Source: Paracoccus aeridis
GTDB taxonomy: Bacteria > Pseudomonadota > Alphaproteobacteria > Rhodobacterales > Rhodobacteraceae
Direction of reading: 5' to 3'
DNA: 64,000 bases
Assembly: GCF_004923205.2 (NCBI RefSeq)
Contig: NZ_SELD02000037.1
Coordinates: forward strand, 62,001-126,000
How positions within the stretch are numbered: the first letter of the stretch is position 1; each line of letters opens with the position of its first letter. A model generated the notes under the pieces. The model did not search any database. It worked only from the letters and a program-made list of their open reading frames with translations, and was not told where the DNA came from. The position numbers and the translations under genes are program-made. Shown here one piece after another: positions 39,247 through 46,816 of this stretch.

Positions 39247-40010
39247 CCGGGATCGCGGTGGGCCTGCCGGGCTACGCGGGCTGGCGGGTGCTGAACCGCA
39301 CGATGGCGGCGCAGCAGGCCGTTGTCGCCCGCGACCCGGTGCTGAACCGCGATCACGACTACTTCCGCGAGAAGATGAAGACGATCGCATCTGCCGAGGA
39401 GTTCGTGGCGGATTACCGGCTGATGAAGCTGTCGCTGACCTCGGCGGGGCTCGAGGGCGACCTGCAAAGCCGCTTCTTCATCCGCAAGGTGCTCGAATCG
39501 GACCTGTCCGATCCGAAGAGCTTTGCCAACCGGCTGACCGACAAGCGCTACGCGGCCTTTGCGAAGTCGATCACCGCCGCGATGGGCAGCCCGGGCGGCG
39601 CCGCGATCGAGAACGTGATCGGGAACCACCGGCAGGCCGAACTGGAAGCGCGGGTCGGCGCCGTCGATCCCGATCTTCGCGTGGCGCTGTACGCCAGGCG
39701 CGAGATCGCGACGATCGCGTCGGCTCCGTCGACCGAGAACACGAAGTGGTACCAGATCCTGGGCAGCTCCCCGCTTCGCAAGGTCGTCGCGGGCGCGTTC
39801 GGGATCGGCACGTCCTACGCCAAGCTGCCGCTCGACAGGCAGCTCGATGAATTCAGGAACGCCGCAGGAAAGCTGTTCGGCACGTCGGATGCAAAGGCGA
39901 TCGCCGAGCCCGCGAACATGGAAAAGCTGATCCAGCGTTTCCTGATCCGGTCGCAGGCGACGCAGGGGACGACAAGCAATTACTCGGCTGCCTTGCAGCT
40001 TCTGCGTTGA
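39243..40010 (+). CDS. DUF1217 flagellum-associated protein
   Basis: 255-residue protein of the DUF1217 family found only in flagellar clusters of alphaproteobacteria. The family repeat-like region with FFIRKVLESDLSDPKSFANRL and YAAFAKSITAAMG is visible. No signal peptide or membrane helix is seen, and its function is not established. The 4-bp overlap with flbT makes it the last gene of the flaF-flbT transcript. Confidence 0.85.
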   Translation: MTGIAVGLPGYAGWRVLNRTMAAQQAVVARDPVLNRDHDYFREKMKTIASAEEFVADYRLMKLSLTSAGLEGDLQSRFFIRKVLESDLSDPKSFANRLTDKRYAAFAKSITAAMGSPGGAAIENVIGNHRQAELEARVGAVDPDLRVALYARREIATIASAPSTENTKWYQILGSSPLRKVVAGAFGIGTSYAKLPLDRQLDEFRNAAGKLFGTSDAKAIAEPANMEKLIQRFLIRSQATQGTTSNYSAALQLLR

Positions 40011-40375
40011 CCGGAACGGCCTGACGGTCGCCGGTCCACCGTCCGGCCAGGTTCTGCCGGGACGACGCTGCGACACTTTCGTCCGGTCGCGTGGAAGGCG
40101 GGCGGCGTGTCGCGACGGGAACGCTCGCCGACGGTGGGTCGCCGCCCTCGTCCGCGCCGCCGCCCTGCCGCACCTGGCAGGTGTCCATGGGGGTCCGGCC
40201 CAATCCCGACAGGGCAGCGCGCGATACGGCACCATGACGCGGGAGGGTACGCGGAAAGCACGCGACGGTTCGCGTCGTCGTTGAGCAGAAGCCCGCCGCC
40301 TGCTAACATGACGAGGTTCCGCTCGACCGGACCAGAACCGACCGCCGGCGAAACGGCGGCTTTCCGAGGAGACAG
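40011..40375. other. 365-bp intergenic region after the flagellar island
   Basis: No supported gene. A CCGCCG/CGGCGG hairpin (40342-40359) followed by TTT could terminate the flagellar transcript, but it lies only 17 bp before the next start. The GAGGA (40366-40370) ribosome binding site of the next gene closes the region. Confidence 0.5.
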
Positions 40376-40678
40376 ATGATGCTGAAACCCGCAGTTATCG
40401 TGGCCGCCGTGTTGCTGACGGCTCCGTTCGCGGTCGCCGGCCCGATCGATTCGGCCTGCCACGGCTCTGACCGGCGCGGATCGGCCCGCCTGTGCGGCTG
40501 TATCCAGCAGGTCGCCGACATGACGCTGTCGCGCGCAGAGCAGCGCCGGGCGGCCAGCTTCTTCCGCGACGCAGAGAAGGCGCAGGCGGTGCGGATGTCC
40601 AAGCGCGACGCCGACAACGCGTTCTGGGCGCGCTACAAGAACTTCGCCAACACCGCGCAGGCCTATTGCTCGCGCTGA
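40376..40678 (+). CDS. Small secreted Cys-containing protein
   Basis: 100 residues with a signal peptide (VIVAAVLLTAPFAVAGP, cleavage near residue 22). The mature protein has four Cys (SACHGS, LCGC, YCSR) and a helical centre. This matches a small periplasmic family conserved in Rhodobacterales whose members are often labelled arginine transporter without evidence. I would not transfer that function. GAGGA upstream supports ATG 40376; ATG 40379 is equally possible. Confidence 0.75.
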   Translation: MMLKPAVIVAAVLLTAPFAVAGPIDSACHGSDRRGSARLCGCIQQVADMTLSRAEQRRAASFFRDAEKAQAVRMSKRDADNAFWARYKNFANTAQAYCSR

Positions 40679-40867
40679 TCCCGGTCCGGGCCGGCCCCCG
40701 GACCCGTCGGCCAGGCGCGCATACCAGCGGGCCGGCTTTCCCGAGCGCGTCGCGGGATCGGTGCAACACGCACCGGCGCGCGACGTGCAGCCTGCGGCGC
40801 ATGGACCATGCGACATGCCGGCCCCTGGCAAAAGACACCTGACCGCGAGCCCGGGGGACAGCGACCC

Positions 40868-41572
40868 ATGATCGACATCGTCGTCCTGACCGGTGCGGGG
40901 CTTTCGGCCGAAAGCGGGCTCAGGACGTTCCGCGACAGCGGCGGTCTGTGGGAGGATCACGCGGTCGAGGACGTGGCGACACCGGCCGCGTTCCGACGCA
41001 ATCCCGACCTGGTCCACCGCTTCTACAACGAACGCCGGCGGCAGGCGCGGTCGGCGCAGCCGAACGCCGCGCACCGGGCGCTTGCGCGCCTGTCGCGCCA
41101 GCCAGGCGTCCTCGTCGTCACCCAGAACGTCGACGACCTGCTGGACCGGGCCGGCGCGCAGGGCGTGATCCACATGCACGGAGCGCTCAACCGCGGCATC
41201 TGCGCGGCCTGCGGCAATCGCTTCGCCGTGACGGGCGACCTTGCCACGGCAGATCCCTGCCCCGCCTGCGGCGCGGCGGCGCTGCGGCCCGACATCGTCT
41301 GGTTCGGCGAGATGCCGCAGCAGATGGAATTGATCATGGGCGCGCTGCAGACCGCGCGCACCTTCGCGGCGATCGGCACGTCGGGGCAGGTCTACCCGGC
41401 CGCGGGCTTCGTCGAGATCGCCAACGGCAGCGGCGCCGACTGCGTCGAGATCAACCTCGATCCGCACCGCAGCTCGCCCCTGTTCCATCGTCACATCGCG
41501 GGCCCCGCCACCACGACGGTCCCCGCCTGGGTGGATGAGGTCATCGGGCCTGCGGCGTCCGGCGACCGCTGA
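40868..41572 (+). CDS. cobB: NAD-dependent protein deacylase (sirtuin)
   Basis: 234-residue Sir2 enzyme removing acyl groups from lysines. NAD-binding GAGLSAESGLRTFRD, the catalytic His in HMHGAL preceded by TQNVDD, the four zinc Cys (CAACG and CPACG), and the PDIVWFGEMP and GTSGQVYPAAG blocks are visible. The Tyr/Arg pair in the small-domain helix (YNERRRQ) matches bacterial desuccinylase/deacetylases. Start at ATG 40868. Its last 32 bp overlap the 3' end of the convergent mnmH. Confidence 0.93.
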   Translation: MIDIVVLTGAGLSAESGLRTFRDSGGLWEDHAVEDVATPAAFRRNPDLVHRFYNERRRQARSAQPNAAHRALARLSRQPGVLVVTQNVDDLLDRAGAQGVIHMHGALNRGICAACGNRFAVTGDLATADPCPACGAAALRPDIVWFGEMPQQMELIMGALQTARTFAAIGTSGQVYPAAGFVEIANGSGADCVEINLDPHRSSPLFHRHIAGPATTTVPAWVDEVIGPAASGDR

Positions 41573-42575
41573 CATCTCCGGCGCCGGGCGCGGTGCGGCG
41601 GGCCGCCGCTTCGTCGCCGCGCGCAGCGCCGAACCGCCTGAACGCATCGCTTTCAAGCACCGCCTCGACCCGCGCGGCCGCCTGTTCCTGCGCGGGCTCG
41701 TCCAGCCGGTCCAGCGCGATCTCCCCGATCTCCATCGAACTGTAGCGATCGCGGTGGCTCAGGTAGCGGGGGTCGTAGTGGTCGCGCATCAGTTCCAGCG
41801 CCAGCGCCTCCCACGCGCCCGCCTGGGCCATGCCGCGCCAGCTATCGATCCGGGCGGCGGGGTGCATCGGGGCCAGGCGCGCGATCGTGCGCTCGACCCG
41901 GCCCCGGTCCTCCAGCACGTCGGCATAGTCGCCGGTGGTGAAGGCGGCCCGCGCCGCGGCCGGCACCACCAGCCGCACGCGCGGCGCGGCGCAGAGCGCG
42001 CGCCACATGCCCCGCGGCACGACGATGCCGCCGATGCGCGAACTTTCCGCCTCGACCACGACAGGACGGGCCGGGTCCAGCCGCGCCATGGCAAGCGCAA
42101 GGCGCGTCTCGAACAGCTTCTGCGGCGGCTGGCCGCCGTCCATCGCGCCGAACAGGCTGCCGCGGTGGTTGGCAAGGCCTTCCAGGTCGATGACCTGCAC
42201 CCCGCGCGCGGCCAGCCGGGCGAGAACCCGCGTCTTGGCTGATCCGGTATTGCCGTCGAGGACCAGCACCGGCGAGACGGGACCGTCCCGTTCCACCATG
42301 TCCAGCACCAGCCGGCGCCAGGTCTTCCAGCCGCCCTCCAGCACCGACGCACGCCAGCCGATCTGGGACAGGATCGTCGCGAACGACCCCGACCGCTGCC
42401 CGCCCCGCCAGCAGTAGAGCAGCGGCTGCCACGCCCCGCCGCGATCGGCAAGCGGCCCGGAAATATGCACGGCCGCGTTCGCCGCGACCAGCGCGCCGCC
42501 CACCCGGCGGCCGTCGAAGGGGGACACCTGCTTGTAGATCGTGCCGACGCGGGCGCGTTCGGCGTCGTCCAGCAC
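41541..42575 (-). CDS. mnmH: tRNA 2-selenouridine synthase (start unresolved)
   Basis: Replaces sulfur by selenium at position 34 of certain tRNAs. From the GTG used here there are 344 residues: the second half of the rhodanese domain with catalytic C55 in YCWRGGQRSGS, then a P-loop domain (GNTGSAKT, residues 108-115). Clear family homology continues in frame upstream (DDIIDVRTPSEYAEDHV, back to about 42650), but no ATG, GTG or TTG exists before the in-frame stop near 42777. CTG at 42707 or 42674 are candidate starts. The GTG start given is therefore conservative and probably truncates the real protein. Confidence 0.85.
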   Translation of the reverse strand: MLDDAERARVGTIYKQVSPFDGRRVGGALVAANAAVHISGPLADRGGAWQPLLYCWRGGQRSGSFATILSQIGWRASVLEGGWKTWRRLVLDMVERDGPVSPVLVLDGNTGSAKTRVLARLAARGVQVIDLEGLANHRGSLFGAMDGGQPPQKLFETRLALAMARLDPARPVVVEAESSRIGGIVVPRGMWRALCAAPRVRLVVPAAARAAFTTGDYADVLEDRGRVERTIARLAPMHPAARIDSWRGMAQAGAWEALALELMRDHYDPRYLSHRDRYSSMEIGEIALDRLDEPAQEQAAARVEAVLESDAFRRFGAARGDEAAARRTAPGAGDVSGRRTPQAR

Positions 42576-42726
42576 CGGCAGGTTGATGGCGCCGGGGACA
42601 TGGTCCTCGGCGTATTCGGACGGGGTGCGGACGTCGATGATGTCGTCGAACCCGGCCAGCGCCGGGTCCGTCAGGGATCGAAGCCGGAAGACACGCGGTC
42701 CGGACAGGGCGCTGCCCGCCGCCCGG

Positions 42727-43299
42727 TCAGTAGACGTAGACGGGGGTGCCGACCGGCACGTCGTCGTACAGGTCCATCACCGCCTCGTTCCGCATCCGGA
42801 TGCAGCCGTTCGACACCGAGCGGCCGATCGACGAGGGGTCGGTGGTGCCGTGGATGCGGATCGCGGTGTCGTTGCCGCCTTCCGTGTGCAGGTACAGCGC
42901 GCGGGCGCCCAGAGGGTTCTGCGGGCCGCCGGGCATGCCGTCCTTGTACTTGCCGTACTGTTCGGGCTTGCGCTTGATCATCTCGGCGGTGGGCGTCCAG
43001 CTGGGCCATTCGACCTTGCGGCCGACCAGAGCGCGGCCGCGCCATACCAGCTCGTCCGTGCCGACGGCCACGCCGTAGCGGATCGCGCGGCCCGGCGCGA
43101 TGACATGGTACAGGAAATAGTCGTCCGACACGACGACGATCGACCCGACCTCGAACCCCTCGCGGATCGGCACCTCTACCGGGGCGTAGGGGTCGGCGGC
43201 GTTCGCCCTGGCCTTGGGGGCGGCCTGCGCCAGCGTCACGCCCGGAAGGGCGACCAGCGGCAGGGCGAGGCCCAGCGTCAAAAGGTTGCGGCGAAGCAT
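42727..43299 (-). CDS. L,D-transpeptidase (YkuD domain)
   Basis: 190-residue periplasmic enzyme that makes or breaks L,D linkages in peptidoglycan. An N-terminal signal (LRRNLLTLGLALPLVALPG) has adjacent Arg residues, so Tat export is possible but Sec is not excluded. The YkuD active site is visible: the HGTTDPSSIGRSVSNGCIRM motif with its catalytic His and Cys. It is short, without LysM or other wall-binding modules. Start chosen from a GGAGGG ribosome binding site. mnmH follows on the same strand. Confidence 0.92.
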   Translation of the reverse strand: MLRRNLLTLGLALPLVALPGVTLAQAAPKARANAADPYAPVEVPIREGFEVGSIVVVSDDYFLYHVIAPGRAIRYGVAVGTDELVWRGRALVGRKVEWPSWTPTAEMIKRKPEQYGKYKDGMPGGPQNPLGARALYLHTEGGNDTAIRIHGTTDPSSIGRSVSNGCIRMRNEAVMDLYDDVPVGTPVYVY

Positions 43300-43491
43300 G
43301 TCCGTCCCTCCGGTTCTGTTTCGTTCTTGCCCGGCGAGTAGCTGCTTCGGCACGAAGCTTCAACTCAAAGCCCCGTGACGCAAGGGCGTTTGCGACCACC
43401 GCGCGGTTGAGCGGCGGGGCGCCGCCTATTAGGTCTGTCCGGCGCCAGGCCCGTCCGGCGCGGGGCCCGGCGGGCTTGAGGGAGGATGACG

Positions 43492-44163
43492 ATGACTCGA
43501 ACCAGCCGCGCCCGGCTTTTCGCCGCGACGCTTGCCGCGATGCTGGCGCCGCTTGCGTCCTGGGCGGACGCGCCCCGCATCCTCGCCTTCGGCGACAGCC
43601 TGACGGCAGGCTACGGCCTGCCCGCCGGCAAGGGCCTGGTGCCGCAGCTGCAGGCATGGCTGGATGCGCGCGGGATCGAAGCGACGGTGATCGACGCCGG
43701 CCTGTCCGGCGACACGACCTATGGCGGCCGGGTGCGGCTGCCGGTTTCAATCCGCCGCCACGCGCCCGACGCGGTGATCGTGGAACTTGGCGGCAACGAC
43801 ATGCTCATGGGCTGGTCGCCCGAGCGGGCCGAGGCGAACCTGGGGCCGATGCTCGCCACCGCCACGGAAGGCGGGCGGCCTGCGCTTCTGGTCGGGATCC
43901 ACGCGCCAGGGCGCGACCGCGACCTGCGCCGCCGCTGGGCCGAGATCTGGCCGCGCCTTGCCAACACTCACGGAACGCTGCTGCTGCAGGATCTCTACGC
44001 GCCGCTCGCGGCGATCCCGCCCGAGGGCCGCGGGCCCTACCTTCTGCGCGACGGGATCCACCCGTCGGCAAAGGGTGTCGCGCTGCTGGTCGAGCATCTG
44101 GGGCCCGAGGTCGCGAAGCTCGCAGCGCAGGCGGCGGCGCGAGAGACGGCCGGCACGGACTGA
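43492..44163 (+). CDS. SGNH/GDSL arylesterase (TesA-like)
   Basis: 223-residue exported lipase/thioesterase. A signal peptide ends near ASWADAPR. Block I FGDSLTAGYGLP has the catalytic Ser, GLSGDTTYGG has the block II Gly, ELGGNDML is block III, and DGIHPSAKG supplies the catalytic Asp and His. This is the TesA/lysophospholipase L1 arrangement. ATG 43492 has GGGAGG at a good distance; the ATG at 43486 touches it. Convergent with the copper chaperone gene. Confidence 0.92.
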   Translation: MTRTSRARLFAATLAAMLAPLASWADAPRILAFGDSLTAGYGLPAGKGLVPQLQAWLDARGIEATVIDAGLSGDTTYGGRVRLPVSIRRHAPDAVIVELGGNDMLMGWSPERAEANLGPMLATATEGGRPALLVGIHAPGRDRDLRRRWAEIWPRLANTHGTLLLQDLYAPLAAIPPEGRGPYLLRDGIHPSAKGVALLVEHLGPEVAKLAAQAAARETAGTD

Positions 44164-44184
44164 TCCGCGCCGGCCGGGATCGCG

Positions 44185-44739
44185 TCAGTTCGTCGGCGCG
44201 CCGTGGCCCGCGTGGGCGTCGTGGCTTGCCGGGGCGCCGTGGTCGCCGTGGCCCGCGTGGGCATCGTGGCCCGCGTGGTCGTCATGCCCGGCATGGTCCA
44301 TCGCCTCGCCCTTCCCGCGTTCGTTGTCCACCGCCGCCTTCACCGGCACGGTGCCGCAATCGCCCAGATCGAGCGTCAGCGTGACCTCGTCGCCCTGCTG
44401 CAGAGGCGTTTCCAGCGCCATCAGCATGACGTGGTCGCCGCCACGTTCCAGCGCGGCGGTGCCGTTCGCGGGAATGGTCACCGCCTGAACCGGGGTCATC
44501 TTCATGACGCCGTTTTCCTCGACGTGGGTGTGCAGCTCGGCGCGGCCGGTCAGGTCCGAGGCGACGGCGGTCAGCTGGCAGTCCTGCGCGCCCGCGTTGG
44601 CGATCGTCATGAACGCGGCGCCCGAGCGGGGGTTGGCCGAGCGCACATAGGCGTCGGTCACGGTGATGTCCGATCCCGCTTGGGCGAGAACGGAGAGGGG
44701 GAGGGCCGCAAGGGTGGCGGCGAGGATCAGGGTTTTCAT
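44185..44739 (-). CDS. PCu(A)C copper chaperone with His-rich tail
   Basis: 184-residue periplasmic copper(I) chaperone that delivers copper to cytochrome oxidase. Signal peptide to about residue 20, then a cupredoxin-like PCuAC domain with the copper ligands in HTHVEENGVMKM and GGDHVMLM, and a Cys pair (DCQLT, DCGTV). After residue 145 it has a 35-residue tail of HAGHD/HAGHG repeats with about ten His. That would add a second, weaker metal-binding segment. It is the downstream partner of a small exported protein 27 bp away. Confidence 0.92.
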   Translation of the reverse strand: MKTLILAATLAALPLSVLAQAGSDITVTDAYVRSANPRSGAAFMTIANAGAQDCQLTAVASDLTGRAELHTHVEENGVMKMTPVQAVTIPANGTAALERGGDHVMLMALETPLQQGDEVTLTLDLGDCGTVPVKAAVDNERGKGEAMDHAGHDDHAGHDAHAGHGDHGAPASHDAHAGHGAPTN

Positions 44740-44766
44740 GGGTCTGTCCTTGGTGTGCGTGGCGTT

Positions 44767-45114
44767 TCAGGTCGGAAGGCCGCCGCCCGGCGGCCCCCGC
44801 GCCTGTGCCGCGACAGGCGGCAGGCCCGCTTCTTTCGGCGCCGCGACCACGACCGCAGCACGCGCGTCGGCCGCAGGCATCGGCAGCGCCACGGGCGGCA
44901 GGTCCAGCCCCGCCAGCAGCGACAGCGCCATGTCGGGGCAGAGGGTGACGTGACGCACGGGCGTGCCGTTCTCGTCCACCGTCACCGTCACGACGCGCTC
45001 GCCCGCGCACAGCACCACCTCGCCCGCGATCCGCGCCTGCCCGCGGGCATGGCCCAGCGACAGGCTGGTCGCGGCGACCAGCAGAATCAGCAGAAGGTGA
45101 AGGGCCGGGCGCAT
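44767..45114 (-). CDS. Small exported protein next to the copper chaperone
   Basis: 115 residues with a signal peptide (HLLLILLVAATSLSLGHA). The mature part has two Cys (VVLCAGERVVTVTVDENG and VTLCPDMA) in a pattern like DUF2946-type proteins found beside copper genes. The C-terminus is Pro/Ala-rich. The assignment to that family is tentative. Same strand as the copper chaperone gene, 27 bp apart, so probably one operon. Confidence 0.65.
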   Translation of the reverse strand: MRPALHLLLILLVAATSLSLGHARGQARIAGEVVLCAGERVVTVTVDENGTPVRHVTLCPDMALSLLAGLDLPPVALPMPAADARAAVVVAAPKEAGLPPVAAQARGPPGGGLPT

Positions 45115-45207
45115 GGGGAACGCTTACGGGCCAGGGCGGCGAAAGGCAAAAGCCGGGCTGCCCCATGCTTCATCTTGCCGCGCCCATCCAGCGGAGCCCA
45201 AAGCGAA

Positions 45208-45237
45208 ACGGCCCCGCTTCCGGGGAAGCAGGGCCGT
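45208..45237 (-). terminator. rpmB terminator
   Basis: Arms ACGGCCC/GGGCCGT (45208-45214 with 45231-45237) extend inward past one C-A mismatch into GCTT/AAGC. On the minus strand a TTTCGCTTT stretch follows, about 22 bp after the rpmB stop. Confidence 0.75.
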
Positions 45238-45258
45238 CGAAAACATCCAAGGCGCCGG

Positions 45259-45534
45259 TCAGGCCTTCGCCAGCTCGCGCTTGATCTTCAGCACGCGGGG
45301 CGACAGCTCGTCGTCCTTGGCCTTCGCCAGGAACGCGTCCAGCCCGCCGCGGTGATCGACCGAGCGCAGGGCGTGGGCCGAGATCCGCAGGGAATACGAC
45401 TGACCCAGCTTGTCCGAGATCAGCGTGACGTCGTTCAGGTTAGGCAGGAACCGGCGACGGGTCTTGTTGTTGGCGTGGGACACGTTGTTGCCGGTCATCG
45501 GCCCCTTGCCGGTCAGTTCGCACACGCGCGACAT
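45259..45534 (-). CDS. rpmB: 50S ribosomal protein L28
   Basis: 91-residue ribosomal protein with the L28 signature [24 protein letters not shown] (in pieces), [16 protein letters not shown] and [24 protein letters not shown] 45534 is chosen because AAGGA stands eight bases upstream. The ATG three codons earlier lies on top of it. A candidate promoter overlaps the ada stop and a terminator-like hairpin lies in the leader. Confidence 0.97.
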   Translation of the reverse strand: MSRVCELTGKGPMTGNNVSHANNKTRRRFLPNLNDVTLISDKLGQSYSLRISAHALRSVDHRGGLDAFLAKAKDDELSPRVLKIKRELAKA

Positions 45535-45599
45535 GATCTTCATCCTTCGTTGCAGCGGCGACGACCACGGCGGGAATCCGCGAGACGCCGAAAATGAAA

Positions 45600-45622
45600 G
45601 GGCGCCTGCCAAGGCGGCGCCC
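45600..45622 (-). terminator. Terminator or attenuator between ada and rpmB
   Basis: A 7-bp stem GGGCGCC/GGCGCCC (45600-45606 with 45616-45622) is followed on the minus strand by TTTCATTTT. It lies 19 bp after the ada stop but downstream of the candidate rpmB promoter, so it could also act on rpmB transcripts. Confidence 0.6.
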
Positions 45623-45637
45623 GAAATCGGTTGCGCG

Positions 45638-45666
45638 TGATTAGTTGACCGGCCCGCCCGCGTCAA
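45638..45666 (-). promoter_or_regulatory. Candidate rpmB promoter overlapping the ada stop codon
   Basis: TTGACG (-35, 45661-45666) and TAATCA (-10, 45638-45643) on the minus strand are 17 bp apart. The -35 match is good, the -10 only fair. Confidence 0.45.
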
Positions 45667-46753
45667 GGCCGAATCGCGGCGCGGCCTGCGCCGCCGCCGC
45701 CAGCCTGCGTTCCACCTCGATCAGCGCCTGCTTGCGCCAGAGACCGCCGGCATAGCCCGTCAGCGTCCCGTCGGCGCCGATCACCCGGTGGCACGGGATC
45801 ACGATCGCGATCTGGTTGGCGCCGTTCGCCCGCGCCACCGCGCGGGTCGCCGTGGGCTGCCCGATCCGCTGGGCGATGGTGCCGTAGCTGACCGTCTCGC
45901 CCGGCCGGATCCGGCGCAGTTCGTCCCACACGCGGCGCTGGAACGGGGTGCCGTGCATCGTGAGCGGGACCGAGAAGCCGCCCGGCTCGCCCGCGAAGAA
46001 GCGGGCCAGTTCCCGTTCGACCGTGTCGATCACCGGGGTGCGGCCCAGCCCGATCCGCCCGCCCGCGCCCCTGGACAGGCGCTTCAGCTCGGCAGGCAGT
46101 CCCTTGCGCTCCACGAACTCCAGCAGGTGCAGGCTGCGTTCGTCGGCGACCGCGATCATGCCCCCCATCGGCGTATCGATCCAGTCGGCGGACAGGCCCG
46201 GCGCATCCGCGCGCAGCGCCTGCGGCGGGTGGCCGAAAAGCCGCGCGAAGGCGTCGCGGAAGCCCGAGGCGCTGTCGAACCCGGCCTCCAGCTGCGCCTG
46301 GATCACCGGCTCGCCGCGCGTGAGCGCGACCACCCCCTCGCGCACCCGCATCTGGCGGGCGAGGTCGAGGAAGGTCATCCCGAAGTGCCGCCGGAAGGCG
46401 CGGCGCACGGTCGAGGGGTCGTAGCCCGCCGCCGCGACGTCGGCTTCGGTCCAGCGGCGCGCCGGGTCGGCCCTCAGCGCGGCCAGCAGGGGCGCGACCA
46501 CCGGGTCGCCGTCGGCTTCCGCCCCCAGCGGGTGGCAGCGGCGGCAGGGGCGGAAGCCCGCCCCCAGCGCGGCCGCCGGCCCGTCGAACCAGCGGCAGTT
46601 TTCCGGCCTGGGCTTCCGCGCCGGGCAGGTCAGCCGGCAGAAGATGCCCGTGGTCGTGACGCCGACCAGCGCGCGGCCTTCGAAGGCGGGATCGCGGGCG
46701 AGCAGCGCGCGATAGAGCGTCTCGGGCTCGGGAAGGGAGAACAGCGTATCCAT
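45641..46753 (-). CDS. ada: Ada: methylated-DNA repair protein and transcription activator
   Basis: 370 residues with all three Ada parts. The N-terminal zinc domain has C39, C43 and the CRRC pair (phosphotriester repair; C39 accepts the methyl group). The AraC-type helix-turn-helix domain spans about 80-180. The C-terminal O6-methylguanine methyltransferase has active-site VIPCHRVIG and [11 protein letters not shown]. By family it repairs alkylated DNA and, once methylated, activates its own regulon. No alkB or alkA is adjacent. It lies 63 bp after meaB on the same strand. Confidence 0.95.
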   Translation of the reverse strand: MDTLFSLPEPETLYRALLARDPAFEGRALVGVTTTGIFCRLTCPARKPRPENCRWFDGPAAALGAGFRPCRRCHPLGAEADGDPVVAPLLAALRADPARRWTEADVAAAGYDPSTVRRAFRRHFGMTFLDLARQMRVREGVVALTRGEPVIQAQLEAGFDSASGFRDAFARLFGHPPQALRADAPGLSADWIDTPMGGMIAVADERSLHLLEFVERKGLPAELKRLSRGAGGRIGLGRTPVIDTVERELARFFAGEPGGFSVPLTMHGTPFQRRVWDELRRIRPGETVSYGTIAQRIGQPTATRAVARANGANQIAIVIPCHRVIGADGTLTGYAGGLWRKQALIEVERRLAAAAQAAPRFGLDAGGPVN

Positions 46754-46816
46754 GCGACGGACCTTAGCCGATTCGCGGGCGCGTGTGGCCGGGGATCGGG
46801 CGTTTATTCCCGCCGC

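Noticed and set aside
39853-40203. 116-codon minus-strand frame near the end of the DUF1217 gene
   Set aside because: Mostly overlaps the conserved DUF1217 3' end and has shadow-like Arg/Ser/Pro composition.
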